11,284 nucleotides of DNA, from contig JALSTE010000444.1 of assembly GCA_026983855.1 (NCBI GenBank), positions 1 through 11,284 of the forward strand. The letters are read 5' to 3'. This document shows, in pieces, positions 1-5,887 of the stretch. The notes beneath the pieces were generated by a model. That model was not told the DNA's origin, made no database searches, and worked only from the letters and a program-made list of their open reading frames with translations. Position numbers and translations under genes: made by a program. How positions within the stretch are numbered: position 1 is the stretch's first letter; every line of letters begins with the position of its first letter. The DNA comes from Acidimicrobiia bacterium. Its GTDB lineage: Bacteria > Actinomycetota > Acidimicrobiia > Acidimicrobiales > Poriferisodalaceae.

Positions 1-1263
1 CCGGGCCCCCACCACCGTCGCCCCCTGCACCCGGCCGTCACCATCGACCGTGGCCTCGGTGAACCCCCACGTCTGTCCGGCCGCCATGGCCCGATCCAAC
101 TCGGAGTGATCGAAGCGGATACGCCGCGGTGAAGTGTCCGCACCAGCGCCCCCATCACCATCCCCGGCACCACCGACCCTTCCCACGGTGGCCACCTCGG
201 GGGACGTGAACACCACCCGGGGCAGGAGATCCACGGAAGCCGGGCGACCGACCCCCAGCATGGCGTGCTGCCCCACGTGACGACCATGGATGGCGGCCAC
301 CGGGGTGAGGGGCAGTTCCCCGGTGACGTCACCGGCGGCGTAGATGTTGCGACGGGAGGTCCGCAGGCGGTCGTCCACCGTCACCGCCCCGTTCTCGCTC
401 ACCTCCACCCCGGCCGCCTCGAGACCCAGCCCCGACGTACGGGGACGTCGTCCGGCGGCGATCAGAATCCGGTCGAACGGAATCCGGTCGCCATCGGACA
501 TGACCGCTGTTCCCCCGTTCACGTCACCTCCGCCGCCCCCAGGCCCGGGCTCGACCCTCACCACCGACAACCCGGTGCGCACCACCACCCCCTCGGAGCC
601 GAGAACGTTCTCGATCACCTCGGCGGCGTCGGCCGGGAAGGGTCCCAGCAACCGGGGGGTCATCTCCACCAGGGTCACCTCCGCCCCCAGGCGGGAGAAG
701 GCCTGACCCAGTTCGCACCCCACAGCGCCGCCCCCGACCACCAGCAGGCGTGGGGGCAACTCCCGCAGAGACCACACCGTGTCGGTGGTGAGAGGTTCCA
801 CTCCCCCCGACCCCAACCCCGGGATGGGTGGAATGACCGGGGCCGAACCGGTGGCGACCAACGCCTTGCGGAACCTCAGGATCTCCTCGCCCACGGACAG
901 CTCACGGTCGGAGACGAACTCGGCCCGACCCATCACCACGTCCACCCCCTCGGAGCGGAGCCGTTCCACGCTGTCATGGGGCTCGATCCCGGCCTGGACC
1001 CGGCCGATCCGGTCCATGACCCCGCCCAGGTCGACGGGGTCCCGCCGGATCTCCCCGAGACCGTAGGCCGCCGCGGTGTCCACCGCGTGGGCCACGCCGG
1101 CGGCGGCGATGAGGCTCTTCGAGGGGACGCAACCGGTCCACAGACAGTCCCCGCCGGTGCGGTCCGCCTCGACCAGAACGGTGCGCCCACCGATACCCGC
1201 CGCCACCAGAGCCGCCACCAGCCCCGCCGTTCCACCGCCGATTACCGCCAGGTCGTATCTCAC
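1..1263 (-). CDS. FAD-dependent pyridine nucleotide-disulfide oxidoreductase, mercuric reductase-like (3' end outside window)
   Basis: This is a class I flavoprotein disulfide reductase, which passes electrons from NAD(P)H through FAD to a redox-active cysteine pair, probably in the cytoplasm. 421 codons are visible. The FAD-binding GGGTAG is at residues 9-14, the redox motif GGDCLWTGCVPSK has Cys40 and Cys45, the NAD(P) fold has GGGAVG at 177-182, and the second FAD motif is YAAGDVTG at 308-315. The dimerisation domain begins near residue 348 and is cut before its expected catalytic His-Glu pair. The CLWxGCVPSK form is typical of mercuric-reductase-like proteins beside TVP38 genes rather than dihydrolipoyl dehydrogenase. 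No N-terminal metal-binding domain is present, so mercury reduction is not supported. A Gly/Asp/Ala-rich stretch at about 362-380 replaces the usual helix. The GTG start was chosen because the Rossmann strand (RYDLAVIGGG) begins at once; its ribosome site is weak. It is divergent from the VTT-domain gene. Confidence 0.9.
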   Translation of the reverse strand, partial: MRYDLAVIGGGTAGLVAALVAAGIGGRTVLVEADRTGGDCLWTGCVPSKSLIAAAGVAHAVDTAAAYGLGEIRRDPVDLGGVMDRIGRVQAGIEPHDSVERLRSEGVDVVMGRAEFVSDRELSVGEEILRFRKALVATGSAPVIPPIPGLGSGGVEPLTTDTVWSLRELPPRLLVVGGGAVGCELGQAFSRLGAEVTLVEMTPRLLGPFPADAAEVIENVLGSEGVVVRTGLSVVRVEPGPGGGGGDVNGGTAVMSDGDRIPFDRILIAAGRRPRTSGLGLEAAGVEVSENGAVTVDDRLRTSRRNIYAAGDVTGELPLTPVAAIHGRHVGQHAMLGVGRPASVDLLPRVVFTSPEVATVGRVGGAGDGDGGAGADTSPRRIRFDHSELDRAMAAGQTWGFTEATVDGDGRVQGATVVGAR

Positions 1264-1294
1264 CTGGAACTGAACCCGCCGTGACCGTCGTTCC

Positions 1295-1311
1295 TTTCCC
1301 CTGACGGGAAA
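1295..1311. promoter_or_regulatory. Candidate operator palindrome between divergent genes
   Basis: TTTCCC-CTGAC-GGGAAA is a perfect 6-bp inverted repeat around a 5-base centre. It lies almost in the middle of the 93-base gap between the divergent oxidoreductase and TVP38-family genes. Its A/T-containing arms stand out in very GC-rich DNA. The position suits a regulator acting on both genes, but a 6-bp repeat in a gap this size could occur by chance. I do not recognise a known regulator's site. Confidence 0.35.
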
Positions 1312-1317
1312 CCTTCG

Positions 1318-1341
1318 GGTGTCCCACCGTGTTCCGACACC
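1318..1341. repeat. Second inverted repeat beside the TVP38-gene ribosome site
   Basis: GGTGTC (1318-1323) and GACACC (1336-1341) form a perfect 6-bp inverted repeat with a 12-base spacer. It ends immediately before the GGAGAGAG ribosome-binding sequence of the plus-strand gene. It could be an operator half-site pair or a leader hairpin that affects translation, or chance. Confidence 0.2.
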
Positions 1342-1349
1342 GGAGAGAG
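1342..1349 (+). promoter_or_regulatory. Ribosome-binding site deciding the GTG start at 1357
   Basis: GGAGAGAG lies 7 bases before GTG 1357 and is the best Shine-Dalgarno match in this region. It favours GTG 1357 over the in-frame ATG at 1417, which has a weaker GGGGA 6 bases upstream. Confidence 0.5.
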
Positions 1350-1356
1350 CGGGTCC

Positions 1357-2169
1357 GTGACGGACCCCGGGCCGACGGAGGACCCCAACATCGACACCGA
1401 CCATCGGGGACATCCCATGACCACTGAAGATACCGGGGCGGACACGGCGGGCCCCGGGAGACCGTCACCGGGACCCGACGCCGGCGGGGCGGGGCGGAGC
1501 GCACTCATCCGCTGGGGCCGACTCCTGGCCCTGGTCGCCATCGTGGCGGCAGCCCTGGTGGGGGCCCGGTCCTCGGGAATCACGAACCTCGATGAGCTGA
1601 CCACCACCGTGGACGAAGCCGGTCTGCTGGCGCCGGTGGTCTTCGTCGGGGCCTACGCCCTGCTGACCGTGGCCCTGGCCCCGGGCTCGGTCGGATCCGC
1701 CGCCGCCGGACTGCTCTTCGGTCCGGTGCTGGGCACCGTGGTCACCGTCATCGGGGCCACGATCGGGGCCACCGCCGCCTTCTTCCTGGGCCGCTGGCTG
1801 GGCCGCGACGCGGTGAGGTCGATCGCCGGTGGGGGCGCCGACAGGGTGGACGGATTCATCGGTGCCAGTCCCCTCAAATCGGTACTGGCCCTGAGACTCC
1901 TGCCGGTGCTTCCCTTCAATCTCGTCAACTACGGGGCCGGACTCACCCGCCTGCCCGCCCGTGACTACGTGCTGGGGACGGCGGTGGGTATCATCCCGGG
2001 CTCGATACTCTTCGTGACCGCCGGAAGCAGTCTCGACAGTCCCGGCTCGGCCCGTTTCTTCGTGAGCGTGGGGCTGCTGGCGGTGTTCATGGTGGTCAGC
2101 GGATTGATGGTCAGGTCGATCGCCCGATCCGATCGGACCGCCGTGGCGGTCGAGACCACCGTCGACTGA
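1357..2169 (+). CDS. TVP38/TMEM64 family (VTT-domain) membrane protein
   Basis: This is an integral inner-membrane protein of the VTT/DedA superfamily, whose members are linked to lipid scrambling or membrane homeostasis; its substrate is unknown. It has a disordered Pro/Gly/Asp-rich N-terminus (residues 1-47), a first membrane helix at about 50-70, then the VTT core. The core shows AAGLLFGPVLGT near 116-127, FFLGRWLGRD near 142-151, and the signature LRLLPVLPFNLVNYGAG at 179-195 followed by YVLGTAVGIIPGS at 204-216. A last helix lies at about 234-254. The 270-residue length is slightly long for the family because of the N-terminal tail. Start at ATG 1417 (250 residues) is the alternative. 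The divergent neighbour is a mercuric-reductase-like flavoprotein; these two families are often neighbours or fused in other bacteria, so a shared redox or membrane role is plausible but unproven. Confidence 0.9.
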   Translation: MTDPGPTEDPNIDTDHRGHPMTTEDTGADTAGPGRPSPGPDAGGAGRSALIRWGRLLALVAIVAAALVGARSSGITNLDELTTTVDEAGLLAPVVFVGAYALLTVALAPGSVGSAAAGLLFGPVLGTVVTVIGATIGATAAFFLGRWLGRDAVRSIAGGGADRVDGFIGASPLKSVLALRLLPVLPFNLVNYGAGLTRLPARDYVLGTAVGIIPGSILFVTAGSSLDSPGSARFFVSVGLLAVFMVVSGLMVRSIARSDRTAVAVETTVD

Positions 2170-2214
2170 ACGGGGCCGGCCCCGCGCCCGGTACCTTCCC
2201 CCACCCAACGGAGC

Positions 2215-2832
2215 TCAGGCCCGGGACGGTGCTCGGCTCATCATCCTCATCCGCTGAACGGCGGTGAAGACCACGGCGATGGTCAGGATCCACAACAGGG
2301 GCGCCGACCAGCTCGGGAACAGACTCCAGAGGGAATAGACGGCGATGGTCTCGGCCCCCTCGACCAGACCCGGAGTGAAGACCAGGGATCGACCGTCACC
2401 GTGCAGACGCTCGAAACGCCCCGAGCGGGAGGCCGCCAGCAGGGTGATGATGTTCAGGGTGTAGGCACCCAGGAGACACGCCACCGCCGCTCCCAACGCC
2501 GGACGGCCCACCGCCAGGGCCACCGGATAGGCGACATACACGATCATGTCGGCACCGAGGTCCACGTAGCCTCCCCGACGCCGGGCCCGTTCGGGTCGCG
2601 TCCCCCCCGAGAGCCGGGCCACGGGCCCGTCCAGACCGTCGGCCACCCGACCGGCCAGAAACAGGGCCAGAGCCACCAGACAGTGCCCCCCGGCCAGGGC
2701 CACGGCGGCCGCCAGACCCAGGCCCAGACCCACCGCGGTCACCACATCGGCCGGCAACCCGGCCCGTGCCAGGCTCACCGCCGGTCTCTCCAACGCCGGG
2801 GCCAGCCCGGCCCTGAGTCGATGGTCCAGCAC
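2215..2832 (-). CDS. CDP-alcohol phosphatidyltransferase family protein
   Basis: This is a membrane enzyme that moves a phosphatidyl (or similar) group from a CDP-alcohol to an acceptor alcohol in phospholipid synthesis; the acceptor cannot be told from sequence. The family signature is complete: DGLDGPVAR at residues 65-73, then GGYVDLGAD at 87-95, giving metal-binding Asp65, Asp68, Asp91 and Asp95. The stretch between AR and the conserved Gly (LSGGTRPERARRR, 13 residues) is longer than the usual eight or so. Hydrophobic segments lie near 29-48, 51-65, 96-133 and 164-192. The frame is open upstream to 3063, but GTG 2832 is chosen: the family-like sequence starts there (LDHRLRAGLAPALERP), AAGGGAAG lies 9 bases upstream, and a longer form would overlap the divergent deoD start. 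A GLVEGAET stretch near 155-162 resembles an uncharacterised branch of the family. Confidence 0.88.
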   Translation of the reverse strand: MLDHRLRAGLAPALERPAVSLARAGLPADVVTAVGLGLGLAAAVALAGGHCLVALALFLAGRVADGLDGPVARLSGGTRPERARRRGGYVDLGADMIVYVAYPVALAVGRPALGAAVACLLGAYTLNIITLLAASRSGRFERLHGDGRSLVFTPGLVEGAETIAVYSLWSLFPSWSAPLLWILTIAVVFTAVQRMRMMSRAPSRA

Positions 2833-2841
2833 CTGTCGGGT

Positions 2842-2849
2842 CTTCCCTT
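2842..2849 (-). promoter_or_regulatory. Ribosome-binding site for the CDP-alcohol phosphatidyltransferase
   Basis: On the minus strand AAGGGAAG ends 9 bases before GTG 2832. It is the main evidence for that start over the longer open frame. Confidence 0.5.
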
Positions 2850-2855
2850 CTCCAT

Positions 2856-2870
2856 GAGTCCGACGGACTC
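2856..2870. promoter_or_regulatory. 15-bp palindrome upstream of the phosphatidyltransferase gene
   Basis: GAGTCCG-A-CGGACTC is a perfect 7-bp inverted repeat with a single central base. It lies 6 bases upstream of the ribosome site of the minus-strand phosphatidyltransferase, in the 184-base gap shared with deoD. Operator-like geometry is clear; the binding protein is unknown. With only a 1-base centre it is unlikely to act as an RNA hairpin as such. Confidence 0.35.
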
Positions 2871-2888
2871 GCCGAATCCACCCTCGGC

Positions 2889-2910
2889 CCGGTGGCGGGG
2901 AAACCACCGG
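2889..2910. repeat. Inverted repeat in the phosphatidyltransferase/deoD divergent gap
   Basis: CCGGTGG (2889-2895) and CCACCGG (2904-2910) are perfect inverted repeats around an 8-base spacer (CGGGGAAA). The position fits a regulatory site for either gene. Its arms are GC-rich, so chance occurrence is more likely than for the A/T-containing palindrome at 1295. Confidence 0.25.
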
Positions 2911-3004
2911 TGGCGACGGAGACTTCCCGACCGGACCGCCGATCTCCAGGATAGGCCGGGTGCCGGACGGAACGGGGCCTCCCCGGGGGCGGCACCGCAG
3001 CGCG

Positions 3005-3010
3005 TACAGT
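3005..3010 (+). promoter_or_regulatory. -10 box of a leaderless-type deoD promoter
   Basis: TACAGT fits the TANNNT pattern and ends exactly 6 bases before the ATG at 3017, so transcription would start at or next to the start codon. No Shine-Dalgarno sequence precedes the ATG, as expected for leaderless translation. I see no convincing -35 box at 17-18 bases spacing. Confidence 0.5.
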
Positions 3011-3016
3011 GCAGCC

Positions 3017-3733
3017 ATGGTCACTCCCCACATCGCCGCCCAGCCCGACGACTTCGCCGCCACCGTCCTGATGCCCGGTGACCCCCTCAGGGCCCGCTAC
3101 GTGGCTGAGAACCACCTCGAGGACGCCCGCCTGGTGACCGAGGTCAGGGGCATCCTGGGGTACACCGGCACCTACCGCGGACAGAGGGTCTCGGTGATGG
3201 CGTCGGGGATGGGGATTCCGTCGATCTCCATCTACGCCACCGAGCTCTACCGCGAGTACGGAGTTGAGAACATCATCCGGATAGGGACGTGTGGGGGCCT
3301 GGCCCCCGATCTCTCCCTGCGGGACGTGGTGGTGGGCGTGGGGGCCTCCACCGATTCCAACACCAACCGCATGAGGCTGATGGGTTTCGACCTGGCCGCC
3401 ACCGCCAGCTACGAGATCCTCAGGGCCATCGACGACGCCGCCCGGGAATCGGACACCTCGATGGTGATGGGGGCGATCTTCTCCTCCGATCTCTTCTACC
3501 TCCCCGACGAGTCGATGATGGACCGACTGGCCGCGGCGGGGATTCTGGCCGTGGAGATGGAGGCGGCCGGACTCTATGGCGTCGCCTTCGCCGAGAAGCG
3601 ACGGGCGGCGGCGATGATGACCGTCACCGACAACCTGTCCACGGGAGAGCGAATGTCCTCCGAGGACCGTCAGACCTCGCTGGACTCGATGATCGACCTG
3701 GCCCTGCGCACCTCCCTCAAGCTCGGAGGCTGA
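3017..3733 (+). CDS. deoD: Purine nucleoside phosphorylase, DeoD type
   Basis: This cytoplasmic enzyme splits purine (deoxy)ribonucleosides with phosphate to free base and (deoxy)ribose-1-phosphate, in nucleoside salvage. The 238-residue product matches E. coli DeoD (239 residues) along its length, starting MVTPHIAA versus MATPHINA. Key residues, counted with Met as 1, are all kept: His5, phosphate-binding Arg25, Arg44 and Arg88 (in RIGTCGG), the sugar-binding VEMEAAG at 179-185, and the catalytic pair Asp205 and Arg218. The Asp suggests that adenosine as well as 6-oxopurine nucleosides can be used, as in hexameric DeoD enzymes. ATG 3017 is chosen because homology begins there; an in-frame extension to 2960 has no family resemblance. 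It is a single-gene unit, divergent from the phosphatidyltransferase gene and followed by a hairpin. Confidence 0.97.
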   Translation: MVTPHIAAQPDDFAATVLMPGDPLRARYVAENHLEDARLVTEVRGILGYTGTYRGQRVSVMASGMGIPSISIYATELYREYGVENIIRIGTCGGLAPDLSLRDVVVGVGASTDSNTNRMRLMGFDLAATASYEILRAIDDAARESDTSMVMGAIFSSDLFYLPDESMMDRLAAAGILAVEMEAAGLYGVAFAEKRRAAAMMTVTDNLSTGERMSSEDRQTSLDSMIDLALRTSLKLGG

Positions 3734-3757
3734 GACACGATCCCGGTGAGCGCATCC

Positions 3758-3790
3758 CGGGCCGGGGTCCTTCTCCTTCAGCCCGGCCCG
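3758..3790. terminator. GC-rich hairpin between convergent genes
   Basis: CGGGCCGGG (3758-3766) pairs perfectly with CCCGGCCCG (3782-3790) across a 15-base loop. It sits 24 bases after the deoD stop and 12 bases after the stop of the convergent GGDEF-EAL gene, so it could end both transcripts. There is no T-tract on either side, so intrinsic termination is plausible rather than certain. Confidence 0.5.
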
Positions 3791-3802
3791 ACGATCTCCC
3801 GG

Positions 3803-5839
3803 TCAGGCCGAGGGCAGCAACGCCACGGCACTCAGGTCGAAGGGGGTTCCGGTCACCAGCTCCTCGAGGAACCCGTCGCCGCGTGGCAGGGCCGGGGCCA
3901 CCAGGAAACCCTGGACCACCGGGCACCCCATGTTCGCCAGGACCCGGAACTGCTCCTCCGTCTCCACCCCCTCGGCCACCACGTCGAGGGCGAAGATCTC
4001 CGCCATCCCCAGAATGGCCGACACCAGACGGCTCTCCCTCCCGGCGTCGGGGTGACCGTCCCCCGCCGCCAGCTTGGCGACGAAGCTGCGGTCGATCTTG
4101 ATCTCGTCCACGGGAAGGCGGCTCAGGTAGCTCAGGGAGGAATACCCGGTGCCGAAGTCGTCGAGGGCCACCCTCACCCCGATCTGGCGCAGGGCGTCTA
4201 TCCGCAGGCTGCTCATCCCCAGGTCGTCCACCAGCATCCCCTCGGTGATCTCTATGCACAGCAGGGACGGGTCGAGGTCGAAGTCCACGATCGCCGACAC
4301 GATCCGGTCGAACAGCATGTCCCCGGCCAGTTCGGCCGCCGACACGTTGACCGACACGTGGATGCGACGGGGGGGTCCCATCGCATCCCAAACCGCGGCC
4401 TGGCGGCAGGACTCCCTGATGACCCGGTCGCTGATCTCGTCCATGAGGCCCGCCTCCTGGGCCACGGGTAGGAACTCCGCCGGCAGCAGCAGGCCCCGCT
4501 CGGGGTGTCGCCAGCGAATCAGGGACTCGACCCCCACCAGGGTCCGGGTGTCGGTGGCCACCTTGGGTTGGAAGTGGATCTCCAGTTCCTCACCCGCCAG
4601 GGCCCGTTCGAGATCGGACTCCAGGGCCATCAGGTTGTCTATGTGGGCCCGGAGTTGGCTGTCGAAGACCACGAAGCGATCCCGCCCGGCGGACTTGGCC
4701 CGGTACATGGCGATGTCCGCGTCCCGAATCAGACTCTCGGCGGTGTCCCCCGGTCGGGCCACCGCCACCCCCACCGAGGCCGAGACCGAGGCGGTGGTCA
4801 TGGACAGTTCGATGGGTTCGGCCAGACTCTCCACCACCCGGTTGGCCAGACGGTGGACGGCATGCTCGTCGGCTACGTCACCGGCCAGGATGACGAACTC
4901 ATCACCCCCGAATCGGGCGACGGTGTCCTCCTCCCGGAACGCGGCCTTGAGCCTCGCGGCCACGACCCTGAGGAGTTCGTCACCGGCGGAGTGCCCGTAC
5001 ACGTCGTTCACCTGCTTGAACCGGTCCAGGTCCAGGAACATCAGCATCACCTCGCCCGGACTGCGACGCCGGATGAGGAGGCGCTCGAGACGATCGACGA
5101 GCAGACTCCGGTTCGGCAGGCCGGTGAGGGCGTCATGGGTGGCCTGGTGCCGGAGCTGGCCCTCGAAGCTCTTGCGGTCCGACACGTCCTCGGTGAAGCC
5201 GACGTAGGCCGTCACCCGACCCGAACGGTCGTACACCGGGGACACGTGGGTGAGGACGGCGATCTCCGACCCATCGGGTCTCACCAGGCGGTGCTCCATC
5301 GAGACCCGCTCGCCGGTCTCCTCGGACCGGACCAGGTGATCCCACAGACCCCGCCGGTCATCGGGGTGCACGGCGCGGCGCCAGCCCTGACCCAGCAGTT
5401 CCCCGAAACTCTGTCCCGCCATCTCGGCCATGGCCGGGTTGACGTACTCGCAATCACCCTCGACGGAGGCGTAGAGAATTCCCACGGGGGCGTTCCTGAC
5501 CAGGGCCTGGAAGCGGTCCTCGGAGTGGAGAACCTCCGCCGGCAGACCTCCTCCACCCGTCTCGGCGGACGACGCCGCCGGCGGATCGGGTGGTGCCGTT
5601 GGTTCGGCTGAGGGGTCCGGCACCGCCTCCCGGGCGCGATCCGTCGAGCACACCGTCGGCAAGTCAGGTGGTTCTGCTGAATCGGCTGGTGTGGCCGGCA
5701 CATCGGGCTCCCTGGTCCTTCCCTGTTCAATCGGCAGCCCGGGGCCGACACTGAGGAAGAGCTGACACGGCCCGGGTGCCGAGGGGACGACCTCGGTCGG
5801 TTGTTCCGTCTCCGGTACCCCCATGACCCCGCTGACCAC
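3803..5839 (-). CDS. PAS-GGDEF-EAL cyclic-di-GMP signalling protein
   Basis: This is a predicted bifunctional enzyme that makes (GGDEF) and degrades (EAL) cyclic di-GMP. The first ~100 of 678 residues are Pro/Ala/Glu-rich and probably disordered. A PAS sensor domain covers about 106-225, with a PAC-like end (YVGFTEDVSDRK). The GGDEF domain (about 230-392) has an intact FGGDEF at 310-315 and an inhibitory RxxD site (Arg302-Asp305) five residues before it. The EAL domain (about 405-660) reads ESLIR at 438-442 (an accepted variant of EAL), and keeps NVS at 498-500, EIT at 530-532, DDFGTG at 560-565, KID at 581-583, AEG at 622-624 and QGF at 643-645. Both activities therefore look possible. No membrane helix or signal peptide is seen, so it is probably cytoplasmic. 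The start is uncertain: GTG 5839 has no clear ribosome site, while ATG 5824 has GGGG very close to it. It lies 48 bases after the preceding gene and may be co-transcribed. Confidence 0.93.
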   Translation of the reverse strand: MVSGVMGVPETEQPTEVVPSAPGPCQLFLSVGPGLPIEQGRTREPDVPATPADSAEPPDLPTVCSTDRAREAVPDPSAEPTAPPDPPAASSAETGGGGLPAEVLHSEDRFQALVRNAPVGILYASVEGDCEYVNPAMAEMAGQSFGELLGQGWRRAVHPDDRRGLWDHLVRSEETGERVSMEHRLVRPDGSEIAVLTHVSPVYDRSGRVTAYVGFTEDVSDRKSFEGQLRHQATHDALTGLPNRSLLVDRLERLLIRRRSPGEVMLMFLDLDRFKQVNDVYGHSAGDELLRVVAARLKAAFREEDTVARFGGDEFVILAGDVADEHAVHRLANRVVESLAEPIELSMTTASVSASVGVAVARPGDTAESLIRDADIAMYRAKSAGRDRFVVFDSQLRAHIDNLMALESDLERALAGEELEIHFQPKVATDTRTLVGVESLIRWRHPERGLLLPAEFLPVAQEAGLMDEISDRVIRESCRQAAVWDAMGPPRRIHVSVNVSAAELAGDMLFDRIVSAIVDFDLDPSLLCIEITEGMLVDDLGMSSLRIDALRQIGVRVALDDFGTGYSSLSYLSRLPVDEIKIDRSFVAKLAAGDGHPDAGRESRLVSAILGMAEIFALDVVAEGVETEEQFRVLANMGCPVVQGFLVAPALPRGDGFLEELVTGTPFDLSAVALLPSA

Positions 5840-5887
5840 CGGGGTCCGGATGGAATTCAGCCCCGGATCAAACCCTGCCGAGGGCCC

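Noticed and set aside
265..1284. Plus-strand open frame of 339 codons opposite the flavoprotein
   Set aside because: The minus strand encodes an uninterrupted disulfide reductase with all motifs; the plus translation is His/Pro/Gly-rich low complexity.
2172..2183. GGGGCCGGCCCC palindrome between the convergent TVP38 and phosphatidyltransferase genes
   Set aside because: It leaves only a 4-bp stem with a 4-base loop and no T-tract, so it is too weak to call a terminator.
2960..3016. Upstream extension of deoD to 2960
   Set aside because: Homology to DeoD begins exactly at ATG 3017, and the extension would cover the -10 box.
2833..3063. Longer N-terminus for the CDP-alcohol phosphatidyltransferase starting at 3063
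   Set aside because: The added 77 residues are low complexity, resemble no family sequence, and would overlap the deoD start region on the other strand.
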